Below, in pieces: positions 32,759-46,560 of a DNA stretch of 64,000 nt (its first letter is position 1; each line of letters starts with the position of its first letter). The notes below the pieces were generated by a model that was not told where the DNA came from, did no database searches, and saw nothing but the letters and a program-made list of their open reading frames with translations. Source of the DNA: Frankia alni ACN14a. Lineage in GTDB: Bacteria > Actinomycetota > Actinomycetes > Frankiales > Frankiaceae. The position numbers were made by a program, and so were the translations under genes. The stretch lies in contig NC_008278.1 in NCBI RefSeq assembly GCF_000058485.1, positions 5,636,962 through 5,700,961 on the forward strand, read 5' to 3'.

Positions 32759-32799
32759 TGGTCTAACCCCCTGGGAGATCCGGTTGATTCCGACGAAGC

Positions 32800-34125
32800 T
32801 TACCGAGGCGTCCGCACGGGTACCCGCACTGCCTCGCTGGACGTTCCGTCCCCGTGACCGATCGGGAACTCCACCACGAGGTCGAGGATCCGGTGCGCGA
32901 CCAGATCCTTGCTCGACCGTTCGATGGTTGTCTCCCGCCCGTCGGCCGCCAGGACCACCGCGGCGTTGTCCGCCACCTCGAACCCGAGGCCGGCGCCGAC
33001 CTGGTTGACGACGAGGAGGTCGACGGGCTTGCGGGCGAGTTTCGCCCGCGCGTGGTCGAGAACCCCTCCGTCGGGACCGCCCGTCTCGGCGGCGAAACCG
33101 ACCAGGAGCTGCCCCGGACGACGGTTCGCCACCAACTCGGACAACACGTCAGGGTTTCGCACCAGAGCAATGGAGTCGGGCGCCGCGGATTCTTTCTTAA
33201 TCTTGTACGCCTGCGTCGCCTGCGGCCGGAAATCGGCGACCGCGGCCGCCATCACGACGACATCCGCGGACGGCGCCACCTCGTGCACCCGCTCCCGCAA
33301 CTCGGCCGCCGAGGTGACCGCGACTGTGCGCGCCCCGGCCACCTCGGGCAGGGCGACGTTGGCCGCGACCACCGTCACCGCGGCCCCGCGGGCGAGCGCC
33401 GCCCGCGCCACCGCGTAGCCCTGCCGCCCGCTGGAGGCGTTGCCGAGGAAACGGACCGGATCGAGATACTCCCGGGTACCCCCGGCGGTGACCAGCACGT
33501 GCCGGCCGGCGAGGTCCGGGCGGACGCCGTCGGCCCCGCGGGCGAGCACCGCCATGCCGAGCGCGGCGATCTCCGCCGGCTCGGGCAGCCGGCCCGGCCC
33601 CGAATCGGCGCCGGTCAACCGGCCGACGGCCGGGTCCAGCACCACCGCGCCCCGGGCCCGCAGCGTGGCCACGTTCGCCCGGGTGGCCGGATGCTGCCAC
33701 ATCTCGGTGTGCATCGCCGGGGCGAAAACCACCGGGCAGGTGGCCGTCAGCAGGGTTCCGGTGAGCAGGTCGTCCGCCCGCCCGGCGGCCGCGCGGGCCA
33801 TCAGGTCCGCGGTCGCCGGGACGACGAGGACGAGATCGGCCTCCCGCCCGATGCGGACGTGGGCGACCTCGTCGGCGTCGCTCCAGACGTCGGTCGCGAC
33901 CGGGTTGCCGGACAGCGCCGCCCAGGTCGTCTCCCCGACGAACCGCAGCGCGGACGGCGTGGGCACCACCCGGACCTCGTGCCCGGACTCGGTGAACCGG
34001 CGCAGCACCTCGACCGCCTTGTAGGCGGCGATGCCCCCGGCCACGCCGAGCACGACCCGGGGCCGCCGGGCCGGGGCGCCCGCGGCGCCGGTGGGCTCGT
34101 CGGTCACGGCCGGCTCGTCGGTCAC
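32800..34125 (-). CDS. coaBC: Bifunctional phosphopantothenoylcysteine decarboxylase / synthetase
   Basis: Two steps of coenzyme A synthesis. 441 residues. CoaC flavoprotein half: [43 protein letters not shown]. CoaB half: [46 protein letters not shown]. The GTG start at 34125 begins a direct repeat ([11 protein letters not shown]), so the second GTG at 34107 is an equally good start. 7 bp after rpoZ. Confidence 0.97.
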   Translation of the reverse strand: MTDEPAVTDEPTGAAGAPARRPRVVLGVAGGIAAYKAVEVLRRFTESGHEVRVVPTPSALRFVGETTWAALSGNPVATDVWSDADEVAHVRIGREADLVLVVPATADLMARAAAGRADDLLTGTLLTATCPVVFAPAMHTEMWQHPATRANVATLRARGAVVLDPAVGRLTGADSGPGRLPEPAEIAALGMAVLARGADGVRPDLAGRHVLVTAGGTREYLDPVRFLGNASSGRQGYAVARAALARGAAVTVVAANVALPEVAGARTVAVTSAAELRERVHEVAPSADVVVMAAAVADFRPQATQAYKIKKESAAPDSIALVRNPDVLSELVANRRPGQLLVGFAAETGGPDGGVLDHARAKLARKPVDLLVVNQVGAGLGFEVADNAAVVLAADGRETTIERSSKDLVAHRILDLVVEFPIGHGDGTSSEAVRVPVRTPR

Positions 34126-34132
34126 GGCCGGG

Positions 34133-34417
34133 TCAGGCGACCGGCGGGAGGCTGTCGGAGACCGTCTCGTGGGTGAGCAGGCCGGCGTTGATCTCGCGGA
34201 GCGCGATCGACAGCGGCTTCTCCTGGGCGTTGGTCGTCTCGACCAGCGGCCCGACGTACTCCAGCAGGCCCTCGCCGAGCTGCGAGTAGTAGGCGTTGAT
34301 CTGGCGAGCCCGCTTGGCCGCGTAGATGACCAGGCTGTACTTCGAGTCGGTGGCCTCGAGCAGCTCGTCGATCGGCGGGTTGGTGATGCCTTCGGGGTGG
34401 GCTACGGTTCCGGCCAC
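34133..34417 (-). CDS. rpoZ: RNA polymerase omega subunit
   Basis: Small RNAP assembly subunit. 94 residues. Matches the actinobacterial omega pattern: [51 protein letters not shown] at 34417 has AAGGA 6-8 nt upstream; the longer open frame upstream is shadow of gmk. An inverted repeat at 34438-34464 lies in the gmk-rpoZ spacer. Confidence 0.95.
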   Translation of the reverse strand: MAGTVAHPEGITNPPIDELLEATDSKYSLVIYAAKRARQINAYYSQLGEGLLEYVGPLVETTNAQEKPLSIALREINAGLLTHETVSDSLPPVA

Positions 34418-34569
34418 GATGTCCTTCCGGGGTGAGCGTCCGGGGCGGCGGCCGCCGTCCGGACCGTGCTCCCGCGCACAGGGTTGCATGCGCAGGCCGC
34501 CAAGCCGCCTGCGCCCGGGTTCAGGCGCGTGAGGTGCGGCTTCGCGGCGCGGTACGAGGAGACCCGCAC

Positions 34570-35115
34570 CTAGGAGCCGATCATCAATGCTACCAACCGC
34601 GCGGCCGCGGCCCGCACATCGTCGTTGACGACCACGTGGTCGAACTCCGTCTCGGCCGCCAGCTCGATGCGAGCCCGGTCCAACCGGCGGGCGATGACCT
34701 CGGGTGACTCGGTCCCCCGGCCGGTCAGCCGCCGGACCAGCTCCTCGAACGTCGGTGGCGCGAGGAAGACGAACCGGGCGTCGGGCATCGCCGAACGCAC
34801 CTGGCGGGCCCCGAGCAGCTCGATCTCCAGCAGGCACGGGACGCCGGCGGCGAGCCGTTCCCGCAGGGGACCCCGCGGGGTGCCGTAGGCGTGCCCGGCG
34901 AACATCGCGTGCTCGACGAACTCGCCGGCCTTGACCATCCGGGCGAACTCCTCGGCGTCGACGAAGTGATACTCGACGCCGTCGGTCTCCCCGGGCCGGG
35001 GAGCCCGGGTGGTCGCACTGACCGAGACCCAGACCTCGGGATGACGCTCGCGGACGGCCGCGACGACCGTTCCCTTCCCGACGCCGGACGGCCCGGACAG
35101 CACTGTGAGACCCAC
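34570..35115 (-). CDS. gmk: Guanylate kinase
   Basis: Phosphorylates GMP to GDP. 181 residues. P-loop GPSGVGKGT at residues 8-16, [23 protein letters not shown], and [12 protein letters not shown]. Between mihF and rpoZ in the usual actinomycete order. Confidence 0.97.
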   Translation of the reverse strand: MGLTVLSGPSGVGKGTVVAAVRERHPEVWVSVSATTRAPRPGETDGVEYHFVDAEEFARMVKAGEFVEHAMFAGHAYGTPRGPLRERLAAGVPCLLEIELLGARQVRSAMPDARFVFLAPPTFEELVRRLTGRGTESPEVIARRLDRARIELAAETEFDHVVVNDDVRAAAARLVALMIGS

Positions 35116-35206
35116 GGCCCCAACCCTAGGGCCTCCGGGACGGCTGCCGCACAGCGGTCATCCGGCCGCGGATGGCCCAGGATGGGACTTGTTTCCCATG
35201 GACTTT

Positions 35207-35244
35207 CGGATCGGGGGCCGGTAAAGAATTCGGCCCCCGATCCG
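35207..35244. terminator. Hairpin in the mihF-gmk spacer
   Basis: Perfect 13-bp stem (35207-35219 with 35232-35244) and 12-nt AT-richer loop containing GAATTC. No T-run on either strand. It could end mihF transcripts or structure the gmk leader. Confidence 0.55.
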
Positions 35245-35276
35245 CTCGGAAGGTACCGCGGCTTCGCCGGAAGAAC

Positions 35277-35294
35277 GTGAGTGAGACCACTCAC
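35277..35294 (-). terminator. Second hairpin after mihF
   Basis: Perfect 7-bp stem (35277-35283 with 35288-35294), 4-nt loop; on the minus strand it is followed by GTTCTTCC. Located about 65 bp after the mihF stop. A further short stem lies at about 35337-35355. Together they suggest at least partial termination after mihF. Confidence 0.45.
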
Positions 35295-35360
35295 CCGACG
35301 ACGCCGCGTCCCGCCAAGGCCCTGTTCCGGTTGCCGGAGTGGATTTCCCACTCCACCGGA

Positions 35361-35699
35361 TCAGGCCGTTCCGAACTCCTCGAGGAGCGCGGCGCGCTGC
35401 TTCGCGCCGAGCCCTCTCAGCCGGCGGGTCGGACTGATCCCGAGCCGTTCTCGGATCTTCTGGGCGCGCACGCGCCCAACTCCGGGAAGCGACTCCAGAA
35501 CAGCCGAAACCTTCATCTTGCCGACGACCTCATCGATCTTGCCGACGACCTCATCGGCCTCGGCCTGTTCCAAGACGGCGGCCAGAGTGGTCTCCGCCTT
35601 CTTCAACCGCTCCTTGAGTTCCGCGCGCTGCTTACGAGCCAGCGCGGCTTTCTCGAGGGCGGCGGCCCTCTGCTCGGGCGTTAGGGGCGGCAGGGGCAC
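35361..35699 (-). CDS. mihF: Actinobacterial integration host factor (mIHF/sIHF)
   Basis: Nucleoid-associated DNA-binding protein of actinomycetes. 112 residues against about 105. Opens MPLPPLTPEQRAAALEKA and contains KVSAVLESLPGVGRVRAQKI (helix-two-turn-helix) and RLGISPTRRLRGLG. Residues DEVVGKI-DEVVGKM are a perfect duplication of seven residues (21 bp) just before the DNA-binding core, where Streptomyces sIHF has one such stretch. GTG at 35699 has an excellent GGAGG 8 nt upstream. Confidence 0.95.
   Translation of the reverse strand: MPLPPLTPEQRAAALEKAALARKQRAELKERLKKAETTLAAVLEQAEADEVVGKIDEVVGKMKVSAVLESLPGVGRVRAQKIRERLGISPTRRLRGLGAKQRAALLEEFGTA
35515..35556 (-). repeat. Perfect 21-bp tandem duplication inside mihF
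   Basis: Copies 35515-35535 and 35536-35556 are identical, adding seven residues in frame. Absence of any mismatch suggests a recent event. Confidence 0.95.
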
Positions 35700-35785
35700 G
35701 GGTACGCCTCCTCAATTCGGTGATCGCGCCGCGCAAACTAGCGAGGAAGTGGCTCCTCGGTCCAGCCTTGGCCACAACACTCTGA

Positions 35786-35804
35786 TGCGGACATATTGTC
35801 CGCA
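35786..35804. promoter_or_regulatory. 19-bp perfect palindrome upstream of mihF
   Basis: TGCGGACATATTGTCCGCA: 8-bp arms around a 3-bp centre, 87 bp upstream of the mihF start. Such a short-spaced, AT-centred palindrome is typical of a dimeric repressor site. A weak -35-like TTGTGC overlaps its right end on the minus strand with a -10-like hexamer 17 bp on. A second short inverted repeat is at 35742-35759. The binding protein is unknown. Confidence 0.5.
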
Positions 35805-35930
35805 CAAGAGAAGGCTTTGACGGGACGAAAGGGGTGGCCCGCTCGTGCCGCACCCTTTCGGTCTACGACGGCCCCACCGTACCGCTTCGTACCGCACCAG
35901 GACGAACACACCCCGCCCTGACCACGGCCG

Positions 35931-36736
35931 TCAGCGAGCCGCAGGCCCCTGACCTGCGGAAATACTGTCTGCGACCATCTTCGCCGCTCCGCCCAGATCG
36001 GTGGCTCGGGTGATGGGACGGCCCACCACGACCAGGTCCGCACCCGCCTCCAGCGCCTCCCGCGGGGTCGCGATCCGCGCCTGGTCGGCCGCCTCGGACC
36101 CCTCCGGACGCACTCCGGGCGTGATGAGAGTCACGTTGCTACCGAGCTCCGAACGGACCATTCGGACCTCCCGCGGGCTGCACACAAGGGTGCGCGCCCC
36201 CGCCTCGACGGCGAGCACGGCGAGGCGGCGGACGGCGTCCTGCGGCGGTCCGGCGAGCCCGACGGCGGCCAGCGCGGCCGCATCCAGCGAGGTGAGGACG
36301 GTCACAACGGCTACCTCGACCGTGGGGGCCGCGGCGATGGCCGCACGTATCATCGCCGCTCCCCCAGCCGCATGCACGGTGACGAATCGAGGCTGCAACG
36401 TGGCAACCGACCGCATTCCACCGGCGACCGTCGCCGGAATGTCGTGCAGCTTGAGATCAAGGAACAGCTCGGGCGGCCCGCCGGCCGCCTCCCCGGGCGC
36501 CGTGCCGAGCTCGGCGGGCCCGGCGCCGTCGGCAGGCCCGGCGAGCAGGCCGGCCGCGCGCAGGGCCGTCACGATCGCCGGCCCCTCCCGGTAGAACAGC
36601 TCCAGCCCGATCTTGAGCACGGCGGTGTGCGGCGCGACCGCCGCGGCCCACCGCAGCGCGGTCGCGCCGTCCGGAGCGTCGAGCGCCACGGCCAGCGGTG
36701 CGCGACCGGCGCGCGGGGTGAAGCGGCGCCCGGCGC

Positions 36737-36740
<4 letters not shown>
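35931..36740 (-). CDS. pyrF: Orotidine 5'-phosphate decarboxylase, type 1
   Basis: Last step of UMP synthesis. 269 residues. [14 protein letters not shown] start region, [12 protein letters not shown], and the catalytic [16 protein letters not shown] (Asp-Lys-Asp), then TPGVRPEG and [12 protein letters not shown]. The DLKLHDIP form is the type 1 family; many actinomycetes carry the type 2 form instead. A Gly/Ala/Pro insert at about 65-85. GTG 36740 overlaps the carB stop (GTGA). pyrD, usual between carB and pyrF in Streptomyces, is missing. Confidence 0.95.
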
Positions 36741-40521
<3,781 letters not shown>

Positions 40522-40522
<1 letters not shown>

Positions 40523-41817
40523 CAGGACTCCCCTCCGGCGACCGTGGCGCGCGCCTCACGGGCGGCGGCCATCAGGTCGCGGAACCGCTCGAACAAACCG
40601 GCCGCGTCGTGGGGTCCCGGCGCGGCCTCCGGATGAAACTGCACGCTGAAGGCCGGCACGTCCAGGCACTCCAATCCCTCGACGACCTCGTCGTTGAGGC
40701 CGATATGGCTGGCCACGACCCGGCCGAACGGCGTGTCCGTCACGCCGGTCAGCGGGGCGTTCACGGCGAAGCCGTGGTTCTGGCTGGTGACCGCGATGCG
40801 GCCGGTGGCCACGTCGCCGACGGGCTGGTTCACCCCGCGGTGGCCGTAGGTCAGCTTGTACGTCTCGAAGCCCAGGGCGCGGGCGAGCAGCTGGTGACCG
40901 AAGCAGATCCCGAACACCGGCACGTCGGCGCGCAGCACGGTGCGCAGGGCCTCGACGGCGTAGTCGGCGGTCGACGGGTCGCCGGGGCCGTTGGACAGGA
41001 AGACCCCGTCGGGTTCGAGGGCGAGCAGTTCCTCGCCGGTGGTCCGGGCGGGTAGCACGTGCACCTCGCACCCCAGCGCCGCCATGGCGGCGGGGGTGGC
41101 CCGCTTGATGCCGAGATCCACCGCGGCGACCTTGAACCGCGCCGGGCCGTTCGCGGCCGGGACCACATAGGGCTCGGAGGTGGAGACGACCGGCGCCAGA
41201 TCGGCGCCGACCATCTGCGGCGAGCTGCGGACCCGGTCGAGCAGCGCCGCCAGCGCAGCGCTCTGCCCGCCCCCGTCGGCGTCGGCGGCCGAATGCTCGG
41301 GAGCTGGGTCGTCGGCGAGCGTGCTGCTGATCCCGCAGCGCATCGCTCCGCGTTCGCGCAGGTGACGGGTCAGCGCCCGGGTGTCGATGCCGCTGATGCC
41401 GACCACCCCGGCGGCGGCCAGCTCGTCGTCGAGGCTGCCACGCGAGCGCCAGCTCGACGGGCGCCGCGCCGGGTCGCGCACGACGAAGCCGGCGACCTGG
41501 ATGCGGTCGGACTCGTAGTCGGCGTCGTTGACGCCGGTGTTGCCGATGTGCGGCGCGGTCATGATGACGATCTGGCCGTGGAACGACGGGTCGCTCAGCG
41601 TCTCCTGGTATCCGGTCATTCCGGTGCAGAAGACGGCCTCGCCGAAGGTCTCGCCGAGCGCGCCGTACGCCTCGCCGACGAAGCTGCGACCGTCCTCCAG
41701 CATCAGCACGGCGCGGGTCGGGTTCGCCCGGTCGGCCGGCCGGTGTGCCGGCGCCGCCGCGGGAGCCGCGGGCTGGTCGCCGGCCGCGGAGCCGGGGGTC
41801 GTGGTGAGGGTGCTCAC
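40522..41817 (-). CDS. carA: Carbamoyl-phosphate synthase small chain
   Basis: Glutaminase subunit that passes ammonia to CarB. 431 residues. [15 protein letters not shown] start region, [15 protein letters not shown], and class I amidotransferase with catalytic Cys in [16 protein letters not shown] and FSVQFHPEA. Ala/Pro-rich head (1-35) and a loop insert around [20 protein letters not shown] 41817 overlaps the upstream gene (GTGA). Confidence 0.97.
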
Positions 41818-43157
41818 CGATCCTCCTTCAGCCTGCGCACCTCACCCAGTGGTGAGGTCAACGGGTCGACCGGTGACCGGCCGGGGTCGGACTGCTCGGG
41901 GCGGCCCTGGTCGCCGTAGCGCGGGTCCGCCGGATGGGGGTCAGAAGGGCGAGGGTCGGGCTGACGGGAGGCTGGCCGGCGGGGGTCTGCGCGGCGCGGG
42001 TCCGGACCACGCGGGTCCGGACCACGGGGGTCCGGACCGCGCGGGTCCGAGTGGCGGGGGTCCGGGGGCCGGGTGTCGGCGGGGCCGGGCACCCGGCGCG
42101 GGTCCCCGCGGTCGAGATCGGCCGGGCGCGGACCGCCGCGGCGGGGATCCGGCAGGTCGGCGTCCTGGTAGCGGGGGTCCGGACGGCGGGAATCCAGGGC
42201 CCGGGGGCCCGAGGCCCGGGGGTCGGGGGCTCGGGAGTCCGAGGCTCGGGAGTCAGGGTCGCGGCGCCGATGCGGGTAGTCGGGCCCGTCGGCGGCGACC
42301 GGCCGCTCCCCGCGGGCCGCACCGCGCTCGCCGCGGCGCAGCCGGGGACCGGTGCGGATCGCCGGCATCTCCTCGGTGGGCTGGCCCGAGCCCGGGCGGG
42401 GCGGCAGGCCACCGCCCGGTCCCGTGGCCGCGGCCCGCGGGCGCAGCCGGGGTCGCATCCGCGGCACCGCGTGCGGCGAGGTGACGTCGCCGGAGGCCAG
42501 GTGGGCCGGCGGCGGGCCGATGAGGTCGTGCACGGCGCGGACCACCTTGGGCTGACGCGCCCGGTCCTCCCCGCGGAAGCCGGTCTCCAGTTCGTGCCCC
42601 TCGTACGACCAGGCGATCACGATCAGGCGGCCCGGCGCGGAGACCTTGCCGGCGTGGGCCCGCTCCAGCCGGGCACCGCGCACGGCGTCCCGAGGGATCC
42701 AGAACGTGTCGCTGCCGCGGTCGACCCGCACGCCGGTCTCGTACACGCTGACGTACCCGCCGGTGCGTCCGCCCAGGCCGTGGGCGGCGATCCGCTCCAG
42801 CCAGTGGCCGGCGTCGACGGTGCCGAGGTACATCCCGCGCAGCGGGGCGGCGAGGACCGTGCCGGGCTCGGCCGGCGGGTCGGGCAGCTCGGGCAGGTCC
42901 TCCTCCTGCCGGTCGGCCTTGGCGCGCCAGGCCCGCAGCATCGCCCCCACCACCGCGACGAACAGCAGCAGCAGGCCCACCACGAGCAGCAGGTGCAGGC
43001 CCAGGCGGTCCGGCCCCCGGCCGGCGGCGAGGACGACCGGGCCGGTGGCGGCGGGCGCGTCGGCGAACGGCGAGGTGGGAAACGGCGAGGTGGGAAACGG
43101 CGAGGCTGCGAACGGCGAGACGGCAAGGGGCGAGACGGCCGCCAGCGAGACAGTCAT
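41814..43157 (-). CDS. Single-pass membrane protein with PH-like domain and long Asp-Pro-Arg tail
   Basis: Unknown role; a gene of this kind between pyrC and carA is conserved in actinomycetes. 447 residues. N-terminal PF-S/T repeats, one membrane segment (about 52-76, [20 protein letters not shown]), then a PH-like domain (about 95-215: [46 protein letters not shown]). The last 230 residues are a basic/acidic disordered tail of DPR-type repeats (DPRGP). Overlaps pyrC and carA starts/stops (ATGA, GTGA), so it is an integral operon member. Confidence 0.85.
   Translation of the reverse strand: MTVSLAAVSPLAVSPFAASPFPTSPFPTSPFADAPAATGPVVLAAGRGPDRLGLHLLLVVGLLLLFVAVVGAMLRAWRAKADRQEEDLPELPDPPAEPGTVLAAPLRGMYLGTVDAGHWLERIAAHGLGGRTGGYVSVYETGVRVDRGSDTFWIPRDAVRGARLERAHAGKVSAPGRLIVIAWSYEGHELETGFRGEDRARQPKVVRAVHDLIGPPPAHLASGDVTSPHAVPRMRPRLRPRAAATGPGGGLPPRPGSGQPTEEMPAIRTGPRLRRGERGAARGERPVAADGPDYPHRRRDPDSRASDSRAPDPRASGPRALDSRRPDPRYQDADLPDPRRGGPRPADLDRGDPRRVPGPADTRPPDPRHSDPRGPDPRGPDPRGPDPRRADPRRPASRQPDPRPSDPHPADPRYGDQGRPEQSDPGRSPVDPLTSPLGEVRRLKEDR
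41996..42055 (-). repeat. 15-bp tandem repeats in the PH-like gene
   Basis: Four consecutive 15-bp units (41996, 42011, 42026, 42041), the first two identical, flanked by more degenerate copies over about 41980-42250. They encode Asp-Pro-Arg-Gly-Pro type pentapeptides. Confidence 0.88.
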
Positions 43158-44509
43158 ACGACCTTCCCGTCGAGCACGGTGGGTCGGCCTCGCAGGAACG
43201 TGGCGCGGATCGCTCCCGGCAGAGACCGCCCCGCATAGGGGGTGTTGCGGCTGCGGCTGGCGAGCGTGTCCGCCTCGACGACCCGCCACGGTGACGGGTC
43301 GAGCAGCGTCACGGTCGCGGGCGCACCCACCGCTATGGAACTCCACCGCTGCGCCGCCGGTTGCGGCAGGCCGCCGATGCGGGCCGGGGCCAGAGCCATC
43401 CGGTCGGCGACGCCGGCCCAGTCGAGGTGCCCGGGGATGACCATCGTCTCCATCACCACCGACAGCGCGGTCTCCAGGCCCAGCATGCCGGGCCGGGCCG
43501 CGGCCCATTCGGTCTCCTTGTCCTCCAGTGCGTGCGGGGCGTGGTCGGTCGCCACGCAGTCGATCGTCCCGTCGGCGAGCCCGGCGCGCAGCGCGGCGAC
43601 GTCCTCGGCGGTCCGCAGCGGCGGGTTGACCTTGAAGACCGGGTCGTACGAGCTGACCAGATCGTCGGTGAGCAGCAGGTGGTGCGGGGTGACCTCGGCG
43701 GTGACCTGCCAGCCCTTCGCCTTCGCCCAGCGGATGAGCTCCACCGAACCCGCGGTGGAGACGTGGCAGACGTGCAGCCGGGAACCGACGTGCCCGGCCA
43801 GCAGCGCGTCCCGGGCGATGATCGCCTCCTCGGCGACCGCGGGCCAGCCGGGCAGCCCCAGCCGGGCGGCCACGACCCCCTCGTTCATCTGGGCGCCGGC
43901 GGTCAGCCGCGGCTCCTCGGCGTGCTGGGCGATCACTCCGTCGAACGCCCTGACGTACTCCAGCGCCCGGCGCATGAGCAGGGCGTCGGACACGCAGTGC
44001 CCGTCGTCGGAGAACACCCGCACCTCGGCCGCGGACGTCGCCATCGCGCCGAGTTCGGCCAGCCGCTCCCCCGCGAGCCCCACCGTGACCGCGCCGACCG
44101 GCCGCACGTCGCAGTGCCCGGCGTCGAGCCCGAGCCGCCAGACCTGTTCGACGACGCCCGCGGTGTCGGCGACCGGGTTGGTGTTCGCCATGGCGAACAC
44201 GGTGGTGTAGCCGCCGAGCGCCGCGGCCCGGGTGCCCGACTCGACCGTCTCGGCGTCCTCTCGGCCCGGCTCGCGCAGGTGGGTGTGCAGGTCGACCAGG
44301 CCCGGCAGCATGATCAGGCCGTCGGTGTCCAGGATGGCCGTCCCGGCGGGCAGGCCCTCGGAGTCCGGGCCGGTCGAGCCCGGGGGGCGCCAGGCCGCCA
44401 CGACCCCGTCGGCGAGCAGCACGTCGACGGGATCCCCGCCGAGCGGGCGAACCCGGCGCAGCACCCAGGCCCGTCCCGAGCCGTCCGCTCCCGAGCCATC
44501 CGCCGTCAT
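43154..44509 (-). CDS. pyrC: Dihydroorotase
   Basis: Closes carbamoyl aspartate to dihydroorotate. 451 residues, class I type. Zinc motif [82 protein letters not shown] 44509 overlaps the pyrB stop (ATGA). The stop overlaps the PH-like gene start. Confidence 0.97.
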
Positions 44510-45429
44510 GAGACCTCCCCGGAACCGCCCAGCAGCAGATACAACACGGCCATCCGCACGCTCACCCCGTTCGCAACCTGCTCCACCACCGTCGACCGGT
44601 CGGAGTCGGCGACCCGGGAGGCGATCTCCATCCCGCGCACCATCGGCCCCGGATGCATGACCAGGGCGTGCTCGGGCAGGGTCGCGGCCCGGTCGACGTC
44701 CAGCCCGTAGCGGCGGCTGTACTCCCGCTCGGTGGGGAAGAACGCCGCCGACATCCGCTCCCGCTGTACCCGCAGCATCATCACCACATCGGTCTTGGGC
44801 AGCACCGCGTCGAGGTCGTACGACACCTCGACCGGCCACGAGGAGACACCGATGGGCAACAGCGTCGGCGGAGCCACCACCGTCACACTGGCTCCCAGGG
44901 TGGCCAGCAGCCAGACGTTGGACCGCGCCACCCGGGAATGCAGCACGTCACCGACGATGGTGACGGCGAGCCCGTCGACCCGACCGAGCCGCTGGCGCAT
45001 GGTGAACGCGTCGAGCAGCGCCTGGGTCGGATGCTCGTGGGTGCCGTCGCCGGCGTTCACGACGCTGCCGCGCACCCAGGTCGCCAGCCGGTGCGGCGCG
45101 CCGCTGGCCGAATGCCGGCAGACCACCGCGTCGGCGCCCATCGCCTCGAGGGTCTGCGCGGTGTCCTTCAGGCTCTCGCCCTTCGACACGCTTGACCCGC
45201 GAGCCGAAAAATTGATCACATCGGCCGACAGTCTCTTGGCGGCTACTTCGAAGGACGTGCGGGTACGGGTGGAATCCTCGAAGAAAAGGTTGACCACGGT
45301 GCGGCCCCGCAGGGTCGGCAGCTTGCGGACCGACGCCTCGGCGACCCGCGCCATCCGCTCCGCGGTGTCCAGCACCAGCAGCGCGTCGTCCCGGCTGAGG
45401 TCCTCCGTCGACAGCAGGTGGCCCTTCAT
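44506..45429 (-). CDS. pyrB: Aspartate carbamoyltransferase catalytic chain
   Basis: First committed step of pyrimidine synthesis. 307 residues. Carbamoyl-phosphate loop [57 protein letters not shown] 45429 is preferred over an upstream GTG because GGAGG stands 6-7 nt before it. No regulatory chain PyrI is present. Confidence 0.97.
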
Positions 45430-45502
45430 ACCCGACCTCCGTTCGCCGCCGACGCCGACCACTCCGCCTGCGCGCGCCCGCGCTCGGCGAGCAGGCGCCG
45501 GG

Positions 45503-46132
45503 TCACGGCCGGTCTCCCGGGTCCGCCGTGCCCGCCGCGGCGCCGGCCGGGCTGGCTTCGGGCGAGACGATGAGCACGCCGTCGGCGCCGTCGATCTCCC
45601 GCAGCCGGACGGCCACCGACTCGCGGCGCGAGGTCGGCATGTTCTTCCCGACGTAGTCCGCGCGGATCGGCAGCTCGCGGTGGCCCCGGTCGACGAGGAC
45701 GGCGAGCTGGACCGTGCGTGGGCGGCCGTAGGCGGCCAGCGCGTCGAGCGCGGCGCGCACCGTGCGCCCCGAGTAGAGGACGTCGTCGACGAGGATGACC
45801 ACCCGGCCGTCGACCCCGCCGTCGGGAATTTCGGTCACCTCCAGTGGCCGAACTCCGCGCAGTCGCAGATCGTCGCGGTACATCGTGGGGTCGAGCGAGC
45901 CGACGGGGAGATCCACTCCCTCCACAGCCTGTACTCGCTGTGCCAGTCGATGCGCGAGGGGTACCCCGCGGGTGGGCACCCCGAGCAGCACGACACCGGC
46001 ACCACCGGAGGTCTTTTCGAGGATCTGATGCGCCATCCGGCTGACGATCCGGGTGATGTCGTCGGCGGACAGTACTGTCCGGGCAATGCCGGGACGGCGC
46101 GATGCGGGGTCGCTCGCGGCGGCAGAGGCCAC
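45503..46132 (-). CDS. pyrR: Pyrimidine operon regulator / uracil phosphoribosyltransferase PyrR
   Basis: RNA-binding regulator of the pyr operon that senses UMP/UTP; may also have uracil phosphoribosyltransferase activity. 209 residues, with low-complexity ends. [32 protein letters not shown] and the PRPP loop [19 protein letters not shown] are present. GTG at 46132 follows a GGAGGG at good distance. First gene of pyrR-B-C-x-carA-carB-pyrF. Confidence 0.96.
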   Translation of the reverse strand: MASAAASDPASRRPGIARTVLSADDITRIVSRMAHQILEKTSGGAGVVLLGVPTRGVPLAHRLAQRVQAVEGVDLPVGSLDPTMYRDDLRLRGVRPLEVTEIPDGGVDGRVVILVDDVLYSGRTVRAALDALAAYGRPRTVQLAVLVDRGHRELPIRADYVGKNMPTSRRESVAVRLREIDGADGVLIVSPEASPAGAAAGTADPGDRP

Positions 46133-46139
46133 GCGGCAT

Positions 46140-46170
46140 CCCTCCTTCCCCGCCTCACGGGACGGTCCTT
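46140..46170 (-). promoter_or_regulatory. Candidate PyrR-binding loop next to the pyrR ribosome binding site
   Basis: The minus-strand RNA carries GUCCCGUGAGGC (46163-46152), matching the PyrR recognition loop UCC-N-GNGAGG known from Bacillus and mycobacteria. Short pairing CC/GG and CCC/GGG flanks it. The pyrR Shine-Dalgarno (46145-46140) lies directly 3' of the loop, so PyrR binding could block translation, as described for Mycobacterium smegmatis. Site assignment is by pattern only. Confidence 0.6.
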
Positions 46171-46328
46171 AAAGGAGCGGTCTCAGCGACGTTACCAGGG
46201 CACTCCGGACGAGTGAGGGTCTCGCGGCACCGGTCCGCCGACCCCCGTCCGGCCGCCTGACTCCGTCCGCGCCCCCCGGTTCGCAGGCTCGTGCGGATTG
46301 TTGCCGCGCCAACTATCATCGCCACGCC

Positions 46329-46343
46329 GTGACTGCACGTCAC
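46329..46343. promoter_or_regulatory. Candidate BldD operator upstream of bldD
   Basis: Perfect inverted repeat GTGAC-TGCAC-GTCAC, 218 bp before the bldD ATG, followed by C, fitting the published AGTGA...TCACC-type BldD sites. BldD represses its own gene in Streptomyces. It lies in the divergent pyrR/bldD region (46133-46560, 428 bp), so it could act on either promoter. Confidence 0.45.
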
Positions 46344-46455
46344 CGGGTTCACTTCCGCCTGCGCCGGTACGGCGATCGGCGGAAGTTCCCGCCGGGCAGG
46401 CGTAGGGCGCAACCGGAGGGCTACAGAAAGTGGTACAAAGAAAGAAGCGACACGA

Positions 46456-46486
46456 CCCCCCGGGTGTCGAGCCTCAACCCGGGGGG
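46456..46486 (+). other. Hairpin in the bldD 5' region
   Basis: Perfect 10-bp GC stem (46456-46465 with 46477-46486) and 11-nt loop, about 75 bp before the bldD ATG. A TACTAT hexamer at 46489 could be a -10 just after it. The rest of 46133-46560 shows no coding region. Confidence 0.45.
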
Positions 46487-46560
46487 CACTACTATCGGTA
46501 ACCGCCGGCGGCACGAGCCCCGGTTCCAACTGATCGACCACGACAGGAGTGGGCACTCCG

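Noticed and set aside
32759-32799. Search for a SAM riboswitch before metK
   Set aside because: Only 41 bp separate metK from coaBC and none of the SAM aptamer blocks are seen.
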